Shown one piece after another: positions 12,789 to 27,200 of a DNA stretch of 64,000 bases. The stretch lies in assembly GCA_013397845.1 (NCBI GenBank), contig VZTG01001067.1:806001-870000 (forward strand), given 5' to 3'. The stretch is from Melanocharis versteri. Lineage: Eukaryota; Chordata; Aves; Passeriformes; Melanocharitidae. Both the position numbers and the translations under genes were made by a program. The notes under the pieces were generated by a model. It did not search any database. It saw only the letters and a program-made list of their open reading frames with translations, and had not been told where the DNA came from. Positions within the stretch are counted from its first letter, which is position 1, and each line of letters begins with the position of its first letter.

Positions 12789-15700
12789 ATCAGGGCAGGA
12801 CTTCGACTTATGGCTGCAAGAAAGCACCAAGATTACACTGTAGTATTTTAGAATTTCAACTCTGAAATGGATATTAATAATCCCCTTGGTTGAGGTAAGA
12901 TACAGATAAAACTGATACACCAGGTCAAGTAACATCCCAGACTGCCCCACTTCGCATGAGACCCCTCTGTGCAAGAGGAGCACTTCCATACTCACATTCG
13001 GTTTTGCAGGTGATGCAGCTTTGGCAGGCAAGAGGGAAGTGATCAGAAAATGGACTGCTGGTAGACCAAGAAATAATGGCAGATTTGTCTCACACAAGCA
13101 CTGCAGGGGAGACCTCAGTGGATGTCGTATTCACGCCTGATTAAGTTCTTGATCACTGCCTGGCTCATTTTTTTTCAAAGCTCTCCTTTGCAGTGGCTTT
13201 CTGCCCATTTCCCTGCTACCAAGCCAAATCATGCTTTAAAAAAAGTCTCTCACAGATTGTCTTTATTCCCTCTAATCCAGCAGAATTATTTAGAGGCTCT
13301 GGATGAGTGAAATGAGACCTCATCAAGAAACTCCGAATTAACTCTGAAGTGCTAATAAAAGAAAAAATACAAACAAAAACCTCCATGAGACAATTCCCCT
13401 AATAAGTGATGTCCTGAGGCTATGAATTCTGTCAGCTAATTGATCCACTGCAAGTGAACTTGAACCACTGCAGCATTTTTCTTACTCATAGTGCCCAGTT
13501 ATTTCTGCAAGTTAAAAAGTTAGGGCACAGTATTATTTTACAAATTCATATTTCAAGTATTTACTAATATTTAGTTCTATAACATGCATGTTCATATTTT
13601 TAAGAAATGTCTTAGATACATCTATAACCCTAAGGATTATAGTAGATACGAGAACGTCTTGGTGAAAAATGACATGCATTTTTGGACAATACCTGTGTAA
13701 GTGTAATTTTTCTTATTTTGCATTTTCCCTGTGAGTAAACACCTAACAAGCATACCTTTGCAACCATGGACAACATTCAATGAATATGCTGCAAATCTGG
13801 CTTCAACATTTCACAGAGGTCTCACACACCATTAGAAGTAAAGGTTTACAGAACACTAGATGTGTACAGAACACTAGGTACAAGATTTGGCCCCAAGACA
13901 TTAGTTCATCAGTGTTTAAAGATTTATACAGTAAAGTCTTAGTGGTACTTATGTGCTGAAGTCGTAACTCTGAGGAGATATTCATCCTTCAGGTAACTGA
14001 AAGCCCCAATTAACTGTGGCTCAGAAAATAGGATTTCAGCTGTACTGAAGTGTGGAAGAGCTCCAGCAGATCAATTAATCAAGCCCGGCAATGAAGCTAA
14101 AAGCATGCCACAGACGTCTCCAAATACAGACTCTCAGTGCTTTCAGGAAGGATTTGGAGCCCTGGGATTTTGGTCAGTTCTGAGTCATCTGGTTTTGCTG
14201 CTTCTTTGTCTGGACTCTACGTCCATCAGGATGCACACTGTCTCCCTTCCATATACTGCAGGGTAAGAAAGCACAGTCTATTTCTCATGTGCGTTTTCCC
14301 GTCATTTTTGTCTCTTGCTCCTTTCCCATAGAAGGCACATCATTTCACTGCCACTCCCTGTTTTCTTGTTCCCTTGCCCAGTTCACTCTGTACCTGCTGG
14401 CAGCCTCTGATCCCTGTCTATCTTTCAAATCTGGTCCAAAGAGAATTGGGATACAGTAAAAAAGAATGACGACAAAAGGAGATTAAATGAATCCAATTAC
14501 CAGACTAACCCAAAGGGATAGGGAAGTGTAGTTCTTAGTGGTAATGCCTGTGTGTGGGCTGCCCAGAAGGTACCATTTCACAATGGAAAGGAGAAAGGTA
14601 GGGTTTTCTTGGGAAGGAGTGTAGAGGGGGAGTGGCTTCTCAGAGGACAAAGAGAAAATATGAAGACATTGTTTAAATAATAGTTTTCTGACTACGGTGA
14701 TCTCATGAATGGCAGTAGAATTGCAGAAAATGGAGACTTTCCATGTCCTGCCGCACACATAGTGGGAAACGTTACATTACGTGAACGCACCTCAGCCCAC
14801 AGTGACCACTCCAACTTGAGCACAAATTAAGGCAGTAGCTCTTTATTTACAGTGAGCAAGAGAAATGTTTCCTTTGTACCTGCCAGAAGTTAAGACCCCC
14901 AAGAGTCATGCAAGTAGCAGACTTGAAAGACACTATGAAAAATTACTGCATCCAAACTTGACATCTACAAGTATTGAGCCCAAATCTCCCCAGCATCTCC
15001 TTCAGGTAAGGTCATGTTCTTCTCCAAGCCTGTTGGTATAAGGCTCTTGTGCCTTACCAGTTGCCCTTCCCTGTTTGGAAAAGCTGCCCTGAGTTCCCAA
15101 CATTTGCTGATACTACGGATCTCAAAACAAGCAAATGTCCAGCAAGAGCCCAAGTGCCCCTGATGTGGCTCCAGCACAAAGCAGAGACTTTGAAGCCACG
15201 ACTCTCCTATAGAAGCAGGCAGAGCTTCCCATTAACACTGAGGAGGAGGGAGCCAGCATTATGGAAGGTCTGTCCTCAAGGAGATGGCATGTCCAGGGGG
15301 CACAATCTGCTCTGAGAATCTCTATCATCCATCCTTCAGTTTTGGGTGCTTAGTTGCTGGATTCAGCATTATCTTAACCTGGACAATTGACTTCTTTCTC
15401 TGCAGCGAGAGCAGAACTGAGTTCCTGGAACCCAGTTTTCAAAAGGTGGTACAGGTTCACACACTGTGACTTCAGGCCTAGGTCTGAGCCCTCATAGCTC
15501 CCTGATGGGCAACCGCCTGACTCGTAAGCTCCTGCGAGCTGGGCCCCTTCATATCAAACCATGCATTCAAGTACAGTGGCCATCAAAATTTATGAGTGTT
15601 TTCAAAAGCTTGAACTTAACACATGATATTAGCTGACGGAAGAAAATCTGACATAACAGAACATAATGCACATTGTGCCTTACCAGCAACCCAAACCAGA

Positions 15701-18700
15701 GTGACAAATGGAGAGAGAGAATTTGTCCCGAAATACGAGGGTTTACAAGGTTCTATCCTTTCCACTGACACTACACAGCCAACACACATAAAGAAAAGAC
15801 AATATTATGGCAAGACATCATGTGTCACCCATCCTATATGGTTTCTTACAGCTTTTTAGAAATTCAGACAGTTCATTTTTGAAAAGGTGGGGCTTTTTTC
15901 TTCTCAGCAAATGCCTCATCTTTCCAAAGCAAAATGAAAAGCAAATAAACCATTCTGCTTCAACCTACAATAAAAAATAGTCAACTCACAAAGGTCAGTA
16001 TCAGTAACAAATAAATACGCTTAGCCCAGCACTTCCGAACAATCTTCAGAAATAAGCCAGAATCAGGATGAAATGGATGAAAGCCAGATTTGGAAAAAAA
16101 AAAAAAGATAAAAAAATTCAAACATCTTTCACATTGAAAATAAAGCTTGGCAGAGTAAAATACTACGATCAAGGTGTTGAAGTATCTAAAATCCTAGCTT
16201 GCTAACATACTGACACAATCCAAGTCACTCAAATCTGTATCATTGACAGATTCAAAGTAGTCTCTCCTCGTTTGCTACAGGTAAATGCCAAAGCATCACT
16301 TCATAAAACTATCTGCTTCCTTTATGGAAATTCTTGTTGCACATGCACAGCTCTAAAGAATTGTTTCCCTCTCCTTTTATTACTCTTCACTGATGCACAA
16401 GCCTTTAAAAATTCCCAGAATTCAACTGACAGTAGGTAACTGGATAGTTTAAATACTTGCAGTTAGCAATTACCATCACTCTTCATCTAGAAGGAACAGA
16501 ACTGCTGCAGTTCATAAAGAAATACAGCATCTTGGTCTAAGCTGAGTTAGGTTTAAACCCTGCAAGAAGGTACTGCATAAAGTCAGATGAAACAGGAGGG
16601 AGCACACTTTTAAGCACCTTCAGGTTCATAGCCCAAGACTGTCATATGAAGAGTGTCCTTCTCTCTTTCCCCTCTTGGAAATCTCTTGGTGGCAATTCTA
16701 CAGCAAATAATTTTTCCTTCTCAATATATAATTTTTTCCTTCCTAACATTAAACTATTTCAGAGATGCAAACAATCAGGTCTCCCAAGTGCTATCTGCTA
16801 CTCACTAGGTTGTAACTCCTCAAGTTTCCTCCTAACACCACTGGTGTAAAATTTGAGCAGTCTCAGAGTACAAAATTACCCTTTCTCACCAAAGGAATCC
16901 CTGTGGAGCCTCCAAGATTACCTCATCTACCTCATCTTCTTAATTTCAAGTTCACACAGGCATCAGAGGTACAAACATCCTGGAAAGAAAGGGTAGAAGA
17001 GGATAAATCCCAGAATTCTACTGACCACCTCGTCATGTCCAGCAAGATCCCCAAGTAGACAACCATGCCAACAGCTGGGAAAGGCAGCTCCTCTAAGCAG
17101 TTTCCCAGAGTTTTTCCCACTAGTGCCCACCAATTACCATACCATGGGTATTAATCATGGTATCACTGGCTTGCAAAGTATGTTATCAGCAGTGGAAATA
17201 TATTGTATGCACAAATAAATTAGTGGTGAGTTTTGTACTTTATTGTTCAGATTTATTTCAATTCAGCATCATTCAGGTAAATTTGTCTTCAAAGACTCAT
17301 CAAATTTCTCTGTTCTGAATAACAAGTCAACAAAAACTTGGGGTTTAGGGCCTAGTTCCTATACAGCAAACATACTCCGCACTGTGTTGTGTACTTCTGT
17401 TCCTATTTACATCTTTGCAAAAGAAGGCTGACATTTTTAGCACTGTTACTTCTTAAAAGTATCAGGTAGCTTAGCATTCAAATCACAATCACAAAGACAC
17501 CATCTTCATGTTTTATGCACACCTGTCATTTTTGTCTTTTGTAAACCTGAAGCATGAGATCCACCATAAACCTCTAATGTTTAGCAGTTTATGACTCCCC
17601 TTCAAGTCATTCATTTGATTATGTGCTGTGTGTCCCAAGAAGGAAGCACAAGAGCTTTCCCACAGGGAAACGTGACTGAAACTCAATCTTCTGAAAGGTG
17701 GCAAGCTGTACACTCAGGAGCTCTTTTAAAAAAAAGGAATAACTCAACTTTTGTGCCCCATGCAGGACTGGTATTTGCCAGGCTATTTCTCCCTGCCATT
17801 CAACTAAGCTCTTATCTCTTCATACATCAATTTCTTAACTCAGTATTGGTCTGTAAGCTTTTGCTGTTGCATCCTACAGCTCCCTCCTTTTCCAATCAGT
17901 CAACTTCTGAAGGTACTGTTCCAGTAGTGTTTTCCAGCACTGTTCTTCCAACTGAGACACGTGCTTCCAGCTGCAGCTTCATGCACTCCAGCTCATGAGC
18001 CAGGGAGCTGGGTCATAAGGATGTCCCATGTCTCCTCAGACTAGACCTGATGGCACCTTGGTTCTTTTCCTACTGTTTCTCAGCTTCTTATTGCCTCTCT
18101 CCCAAACCACAGAACACTGGACTGTTCTCTAGTTTTGACTGGACCATAGATATCTGCTTTAATGAAGGCAAATCAACCTGCTAGGTCTACAGAAATTTGA
18201 ATTCTATCGACAGCTGTATAGATATATAAAGATATAGAAACACCTTCACATATTGTCCTATTTTATTTGCTGATTTGTTCTCTTTTCCCCTCTACCTGAA
18301 GGGGATGTATTTTTTTCCTTAAAACTGCCTCTTCTGACTGTGTTCATTTTTGTTCTGAGGTGAGCTTTCACAACCACTACAAACACTACTATTGGATTTA
18401 GATTCATACCTTCAACCTGCCAATCATTTACCACAGCTTCACACAGTGTGCTCACTTCAGCCTTTACAAAGCCCCTCTGAAAATAGATCCATTTAATATT
18501 ATGTTTATACCCTTCTTCCACATTTCCTTTTGTGACTGCAGTGCATCCAAATGACCATGTCCTACTGAACAGTCTCCCCAATAAACCAACAGATTCATTG
18601 TTCCAATACTGGAAAGAATTTTCAGAATTTGTCTGTTTTTATTAGTCAACCTAAGTGTAACACTTCGGGTTCCTTAAGACAGAAAGTCTGTATATATGTA

Positions 18701-20512
18701 TACAGGGCTGTTTCTTGAATATTCTAAATGCCTGAAGTCCAGGAATTTACCTTTCACAGTACAGCAAGCAAAGATCATGAAATAAAGCAATACCATAGCT
18801 TTAGAGATCTATCCGTTTATGGTTGAGACCCAACACAAATTCACCCCTTTTCTGAGATCCAGTCTACACATTCAGCCTTCTGAAAAATTTTAAACCATCT
18901 CTTGTGAATAGCAGCTAACATCCATCTTCTTCAGGACTCATGGCATGTAACTGCATCATGTTAATGCCACCTACTTCTAAACACCTGAAAAAGGAATTAA
19001 GCTTCCACCTTAGAAAAGAAAATCCTTAAGAACTGCTAACCCTAATCCTAAACTCAGCAAGGATGTAAAAATACTACTCACCTCTTCACTCAACTGTCAG
19101 TCTGCACAGAAGACATTTTCCACTCTCAGCTGCAGAAAGATGGTACAGTTGCAAAAGGTCAAAGCACAATGATAAAAGGAGACTTGAATTTGGGTCCACA
19201 CACACAGCTACTGCAGTAGAAGACAGAGCAATTTTCTTGCTTGTGTATTCGTATTTTTTCTGTTTCACATGCTTCAAAAAAGAAAATGTTCCAAAACACA
19301 CACAGCTCTTTCCTTGTACATATTCATTTAATTCCCAGTGACCGACAAAACATCCTCGTAATTGAAACACAGGCACTAATTGGCCAAGATCCTTGGCTGT
19401 CTCAGAAGAGAGACAAGATAACAACGTATTCTTTTTCTTGCCTCTGGAAGATGCTCTTTCCAGAACAGATAACTCATGTTGATGCATAATGCAGAAAGTT
19501 CATGTTCTCACTATCAGAGCTTCTCTTTCCTTTATAAAAGTACTGATGTTTCTCTGGACAATCCAGACAGTACCTTTCACTGACCCTGAATTCCCTGTAC
19601 AAAAGTATTTGTGATGGTCAGGCAGGTGCCTTAGGAACATGTGGACACACAAGCATGAAGAAGGAGGAGTTGGTGGCCCAGCGTCTCCACCCAGCTGGGG
19701 TTGTGATGTGCACAATCTTTCCCCATTGCAGGGCTCCACAAGAAAATGCTCCTGCCAGGAAGAATTAGCTACTGCAGATCCAGACTATGTTTTCAGTAAC
19801 TTTGATCTTACTGCTTTGGTCAGATCAGAGACAGAAACATGATACTCAACTTCAAACAGCTTCAAGCCCAAAGATGGCCTGAGTATCTGTAATTTACCGG
19901 CCCCCTTCCACCTCCCTCAGTATCAGCTGACTCAGTAAAACCTATCACCTCTCCTTAAAAAAGGGAATATTGAGCTGAACAGACTTCACTTGGTTCCTAG
20001 AAGAGGCTTATTTTTGAAGTCTCATGGCAGCCTACTGCTGAATGCTATACAACACAGGACACCCTCAGCTGAAACACTGGAAGAGTCATTTACACCAGAC
20101 GGGAACATGTAAGAGGAAATGGTAAGACCACAGCTTCCCAGCCATGAGGTTCAGTGCATTCTTAACACCTCTTATACTTAAGTTTCTCTTTTTGCCAAGT
20201 ACCGAGCTTCCACTAATTTCTGTCAACTTGTCAGAGAAGATTATTGCACTCTGCACCTGGTTGGAAAGACTCAATTTCCCCATGGGGCCTGGCAAGCACA
20301 ACCGGAAAAGAAAACAACCATGGCTGTGTCATTCTCTGCAGCACGGAGGCAAACCTGCCATCCTGGAGTCTCATCCAAAGGCAGGAGAGGCTTTTCAATG
20401 GATGGATAATTCAACTGGCTTCCTTCCATTGAACTGTAACCTAAGGCTTTACCTAGCTACCATGTAATTGTCATTTTGTATTTAGACAGGGGAGACAAGA
20501 ATAAGAGAACCT

Positions 20513-21208
20513 CAGAATAGCTTGGGTTGGGAGGCACCCCAAAGATCATCCAGTTCCAACCAGCCTGCCATGGGCAGGGACACCTTCCTCTGGACCAGGT
20601 TGCTCAGGGCCCCTTCCAACCTGCCCTTGAACACTTTCAGGGAAGGAGCATCCACAAATTCTCTGGGCAACCTGTTCCAGTGCCTCACCACCCCTCACAG
20701 CAAAAAAGTTCTTCCCAATACCCAATCTAAACCTACTCTCTTTCAGTTTAAAGCCATCACTCCTTGGCCTATCACTAAATGCCCTCATAAAAATTCCCTC
20801 TCCCACTCTCTTGTAGCCCTCTTTAGGTACTAGAAGGTGCTATGAGGTTTCCTTCTCAGAACCGCTTGTTGCCCAGGCTGAACACCCCAGCTCCCTTAGC
20901 CTGTCTTCACAGGATAGATGCTCCAGCCCTCAAATCAACTTGGTGGTCTTCCCCTGGACTCATTCCAACAGCTCCAGTCCTTCCTGTGCTGAGGACCTCA
21001 GAGCTGGATGCAGCACTCCAAGCAGAGTCTTATGAGGGCAGAGGCTCCCAGTACAGACCCCTGCAGAACACCATTTGTTCCTTGAAGTCCGTTGGGACTC
21101 TGAGCTATTGACCAGTGACTCTGATGGAGTCACTCCATCACAGAAGGCGACTGGGCTGGTCAGGCAGGACTTGCCCTTGGTGAAGCTGTGCTGGCTGTCT
21201 TGAATCAC
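20513..21208 (-). repeat. CR1 LINE 3' fragment (antisense) with internal deletions
   Basis: In plus orientation it starts with the inverted CR1 3' end (CAGAATAGCTTGGGTTGG) and contains CTGCCATGGGCAGGGACACC and CAACCTGTTCCAGTGCCTCACC. It ends near GGCAGGACTTGCCCTTGGTG. One jump near 21045 and another near 21130 skip CR1 sequence present in longer copies. Overlapping ORFs here are chance readings of the repeat. Confidence 0.95.
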
Positions 21209-24074
21209 ACAAAAGTGTCTTGCCCCATTAATGATTGGCCACAGAATTCCCAAACTGGCAGGGCTTTCCCAGGGTCACACTATTTTCTGCCAAGATCTTC
21301 ATTTGTGGTGCCCTTTATACCCAACTTAGGTTTTCAGCTTTCATTCTACCACCTCAAGAAAAGTTTAAAGATACACTCTAAACAACTGGTTGTTATCTTA
21401 GGAGGCACTGTTGTTTAGCAGTTGTTATTTAAGCAGCGAGGAAGTGATCCCTCCTTTGAGCAGACACTTGAGCTCTCACTGACTGAAACACACTTCTGAC
21501 AGTGACTGGTTTGTTTGCCTCCAGTAATCTGCCTTACACTATTGCTGCACCATGATCCCATTCTAACAAATTAATTATTTGCATGACATGGTTTTACTAG
21601 ATTTTGAATTTCATATAAACATTTCCTACGCACATGCATACAGAGGCCCAAATTAATTAATGAATTTCAGTCACTTAAAAAAGGCACCTTACAAGCTTTG
21701 TTTCCCTAGGGCTCCCATTTGTAGTTACTAGAGCCTGTGAAGGTAGCTAGAGATGGGCACATTCTGAAGACAAAAGTGGAGTTTGATCATTCCTGATGCT
21801 ATCTTTCCTGCATCTTTCCAGTACCTACTTAGAGGTGCTTAAAGCATATACAACACTGATTTATTCACCTCTGTGAAATACTTGAGGTGAAAGAGGGTAA
21901 TTTCAGGTCTTATCAAGCAAGATTTTTTTCTTTATCTTTCTTTTCTTCTGGGCAACAATAGGCACCTCATGCCTCTGGGCAAAATGCCAGTTTAACAAAG
22001 ATGCCAGTTCTCATCTGTGTGTTGGGAACTGTCTTGTATTAAGACTAGAAAATAATTCCTCTGTTTTAAGTAAAATGCTTTGATACTGCTCACATTGGAC
22101 ACCAAAAATAACCCTCTACAAAAGCTCCAAACCTTAAATTCTTTTTAAACCATCTTTAAAATCTGCTCAACAAACAGAGCATCAGGTGACCCATAGCAAA
22201 TAGAACCAGAGAGGCACCATATGTTTTCTCGTCCATGTTTATGTAAGATGCTTAGGAGTTGTCATCTTCGTGCCTGACTCGTGCATCTACTATTGGCAGT
22301 CCTGGAGACACACTCTGGTCAGCTGTCCATTCCTTTTTAGATGTACACAAACCTGCAGCATACCAGGACTTCTATGACAATCACTAGATATTAAGCAATA
22401 CACTGTTGGCAGAATGAATAGGAATGCAAGTTTTTGTCTCCTGCTAAAACAACCTAAATATCATTCCATAATATAACTAGTCTTGATACACGCAACAACA
22501 AACCCATCACATTACACATAGACCAAACAGCACCATCTGCACAACAGTTCATAGCAATGCCAAGGTGTTCAAAGAGTTAATATTTTCAAGTATGCTTGTT
22601 TTGCATAGGCTTGTACTAACTTAGAAGCTAGATTACACTGCAGCTAAGCAACTTGCTTCACTGTATCTTCACTGTCTCTGAGAGTTCCCACAGCTGTAAA
22701 GATATGCAAAGTTAACTTAAATATTACATATGCAAAGTGAACTTTTAAATGAATGTGCCTCAGCCAATGTAGTGCTGCATGTGTGGCACACAGACAGAAG
22801 TTCTGGCAGTGCACATCTGTGCCTGAAAAGAAATGGAGGGTGACTTTCGTCATTCCATGCTGATAGTAGTTTTCTTGGGTATTTCTTATGTCTAAGTCAC
22901 TCTTCTGAGTCACCTGTACTTAGACACTCTGGCAGCACAGTACAAGATGCGAAGTTTTGCACTGCATCCACAACACTGACAGATCTTCCTCCCTTTTCCT
23001 GCTGAGTTTACAATGACCAGTATATAATAGAATAAGGAGCATCTTATGCGTGGAAGCAGCCCCTATTCAGCAGCCTTCCCTCATATTTTCCCTGGTAGAG
23101 CCACAGCATGTAAAAAGTTCCAAGAGTCTGGCTAAGAGCAAACTGGACATTAAGAGGATGCCGAAAAAAAGTGAAGCTCTTCTACAGAGCTGCATGAAGG
23201 CTCAGCAGTCAAAAAGTAGGGGATGTTAGAGATCCACTCCAACTTTCATCCTGGGAGTACTAAAAATAAAATATCAACTAGACTATAGTAGCTCTTCCAA
23301 AGCAATTCTAAAAGGCATTGAGACTGATAGACAATACAAAGAATAAAAATGTTCAGCTCCCCTGAAGTTGCTAGATAGAACTTAAAGACTAACTAGCAAA
23401 AAAAGATAAAAGAATACAAAAGTATGCACACAGGATGATAAATGTAGCTGGAACCAGTGGATAAACAGAAAATTAGGAATATAGTGGGGGTTTTGGCAAG
23501 TTATGTAACAAGAAGCAACACATAGGCCCAAAGAAAAGTTCAAAGAATGGTCACCTGTCATATTGGGGCACTCGGTAAGTACAACCACCAGAGACCCCTT
23601 TAGGTGACCCTCCAGGACCATAGAAAGACTTCCAGTAGGAGGCAGATGAATGCAAATTAGTTCTAGGGAAAGTGATGTTTATGTATTAGTTAGGAATTGT
23701 ACTGAATGTGTATAATCATAATGGAATAAATATCCTGTTGTAAAGTTTCACGACACACATTTGATTAGAGATATCCTCTGAAAGTGTCCAGCACTGTAAT
23801 AAAGAATGCCTGCTTTCTAATATTTCAAATTGTGTTGGAAGGTTTATTTTCTGTCCGATTTTGGTATCACTACAACAAGGAAATGAAGCAAGTAGAAGAC
23901 AGGACTCAGATGGAGAAGCAAAAGGACCTTCCTAAGTCAGTGCCAAGGTGGCTACATAAATGGGGTTGTTGAGCAGCTGTGCTGCCTCATGAAGCAGCAT
24001 GCAAACTGATGCGAGTCTTGTAATGAGCTATGCTGGCCCTAAGACAGGCAAAAGGGACAAATAGTGCAGTGAAC

Positions 24075-24205
24075 TAACACAGGACTGATGAAACCTCTGC
24101 TTTATCACTAGGTTTGCCATGAACTGCAGTGTGACCTTGGACATGCCACTCCACCTCTCTGTGCCTCTGACTGCCATCTGGCTGATTAGACTAAACTATT
24201 TGGTG
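24075..24205 (+). repeat. MIR-like SINE
   Basis: It contains the diagnostic MIR core: CAGTGTGACCTTGGACATGC followed by CACCTCTCTGTGCCTC and CATCTGGCTGATTAG. Upstream CTCTGCTTTATCACT matches the CTCTGCCACT block. It is an old, diverged copy. Confidence 0.8.
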
Positions 24206-27200
24206 TGAGGGTTGCGTCTAATTATAGATTGGGCTGGCAGGTAGCACAAATAGTTACCTATACTGACAAAAGTCATCAGGCAAAACTGAAATACAAAGAG
24301 CAACTGCATCCAGTCACTTGCAGAAGTGCCAAATCGAGGTAGAGTCAAAAAGGCTACACAACTAGGCAGCTCTTAGCACCAGTCTCATCTGCTCAGTCAT
24401 CTGTGTCACATGGATTCCCAAGTTTACCAAAACATTTCTTTCAGGGAGCCTGAAGGTGCATCTCTAAGCCAGATACAAGCATTTCTATTTAACAGCATAT
24501 TCAGTAAGCTTCTCTGTACAGCACTTAAGAGTGAGTAATTAAGGAAATATTTCTGCAGCAGAGTTTCTCATTAGCAACCTAATTAGCCTTCTGAAAATAA
24601 TTAACATTCCTTTCTATAAAGGGAACAGATGACCCATTACATCCATTAGACAAGCAAAACAAATGCTGAAGGTAAGGAAGATTTGTTCAGGGAGACAGCA
24701 AGAAAGCATCCAGCAGCAGTACAAGTGAAAAAGAAGATGATGAGGCACAAATGCCTGTGAACCACGAAGACTGGACAATGCAAGTGTGTGTGCAGGACTA
24801 GTATGTGCATAACTGCCTAATGTGTGCATGCAGCATTCACATTGAGCATTCTCCTTCCCCTGCCTCTAGGACCCACTGGTAATCTCATCACTGAGATGCT
24901 GAAAAATTCCACCTCCAACTTGTTTTGAAAGCCAGAATTAATCAACCATTCACAGTCAGAAACAGCTCTCTCCACATGCAAAAATTCCCCAAGGGTCATG
25001 TATTTTGACTATTAAAACGCTCTCAAAATGCCCATTAAAATAAAGCATGATTTAATATCAGATAGAGGGACAAGTGAGTTGATGTTCATGAACAGTATGA
25101 TGTTCACCTGTCAAGTGTGCCCCGAAAGAGTTACGCCTACGTTTCCTGATCAGTGCAAGTTTGAAATCAGTGTGGCTGCAGAGTCACAGGCACCAGTGCT
25201 ATGGGATGTGTATGGGATCTGCATATACAGATGACAGAAAGCAAAGGACAGAGGTCAATATATCACTGCCTGGTGCAGCAAGAACTGTGGTTATCAATGT
25301 AGTTGGATGCACTGTTCCAGTGCACAACAACAGATAAAGGAGAAATGAGCTGAGCTTCTAAACATCCACATATTCAGGTAACATAGCAAACGCAACAATT
25401 CCTGAAAATGCAGCTGCATTTTCAGCCAGTTCCATGTTTGATACATACTTACATTTCCCTGGCAGGAAAGCTGAACGCTCACAGCCTTCAAGTGTGATTG
25501 CAGTGAGGGCAAAGCTCAGCTGCACAAAAGCTTCCATAGCTACATCACTATGGAAACCACAAATCCATTGCGTGCTCTGTTTGTCTACTTCTTTCACTGA
25601 TTAAAAACAAACAAAGAAAAGGTATGCTTCCAGTTTATCGCCTCCTCACTTCAGTCAAGACCATAGCATGACCAACACATTTTACCTTCCTCAGAAGCAA
25701 CCCTTTCTTCCTTGACAGCTTTCTTTGTGAAACCTACCTAACCTCTCAAACCAGCAGGGCAGTCACCCCCCTCAGCATGCTTCCACCACTTTTTTTAGTG
25801 AGGACTTTTCAAACGCAGTCTGGGATTTTATCTTAGCCTCCACAGTTTCCCTCAGCTTCTGGACTAGGACAACTCCAAAGGTGACTCACTCTAGGGCATA
25901 TCCAGCTGGCTGACATAATGAGAAGCTGAAAACTGTTCTGAACACAAGCTACAGTGTCTTGTTTTGACAGAAGTAACATTCCCTTCCTTTCCAAAAAGCT
26001 CTTTAAGAACACTTGAAGTGTTCTCAAAATGGAGTAGGGTACATTAAAGACAGCTGTAAATGCAAAAGCTGAACTTTTTCTTTAAGAAGACCATCATTTC
26101 TACAGCTGTCGCTAGTTACAGGTAGCTTTTCCTGCACTAAAAATCAGGACACGTCTCAGCAAAAGCCTAATAGCCAAGAGCAACTCTGAGAGATGCAGAA
26201 GGAAAATGGGGGGAAATGCTAAAAAATCTGCAATACAGCATGCACAGTGCAGCCTGGGTATGCAAAATGGCTGAAGGAATCTTCGTACCAACCAGTGGGA
26301 ACAAAAAAGCAAAAAAATAGTTAAAACCACTCTGCATCTAAGTATGTGCATTTTATGCTGAAGAACAGCCTCTGAACAAGCCTTCAGCAACAGCTCCCCT
26401 CACACTGGGCAACTCTTACCTGAGCCCACAGCAGTTCATGGAGGAGTTGGTGGAGGATTGAGTCTCTGCAGCTCTGTAAGTCTTCAGTGCCTCTCAAACT
26501 CAACTGCCAGCTGACAACCATTACATAGACAAATGCCTACTAGTAGATGAGTTGAGAAAAACTGTGTGTTACAGATGTCCCCAAACAGCCATTTAAATAC
26601 ACCCATCTCCACTAGAGCACTCTGCGTGGACAGAAAAATCCCGCCTGTGCTCAGGGAACTTTTAACAGAGGACACTTTGGCTTCTCAGCAAGACAGAGCT
26701 AGGAACAAACTGACATAGTCTAAATTCTCTTACAAAAACCAAAGCAGTGCTGCACAAAAGATGTGTCTCTCCTACCTCCCTTTTGCAAAACGGGCCAGAG
26801 CAGCCAGGGCTTCCATCCTGCCCCTAATTCATTGCCCTCATCTCACAGACAATTCCAGGCTGGCATTACCAGATGTGTCCCAAATTCATTGGTGTTACAA
26901 GTATTCCTACCAACAGCCCACTGGATGATAAGAGGTTACTTCTGTGTCCTCAAGGATGTCACAACAATGCCCAAGCCAGTTTAATGAAGGACAAGCTCAA
27001 CAGAGTGGTGATCACAGTCTGCAGGGTCTTGTCCCCATGGCTTTGAAAGCAGATCTGTCGGCATCTCCAGCAGGAAGCAGCCTGAACAGCCTGAGTGGAT
27101 GGAACCTACAGGAGGCATTAAAGGAATGAATAATTCATAGACTTGCTCTGCTGCCAATGGATCTATGTTTTCTTGTGCTCATACAGCGCTCAGTTTTTGT

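Noticed and set aside
12654..13097. 147-codon minus-strand ORF
   Set aside because: Its C-terminal third is the antisense of the CR1 copy and the rest has no similarity to a known protein.
20522..21253. Several 62-103 codon ORFs
   Set aside because: All are readings of the antisense CR1 copy.
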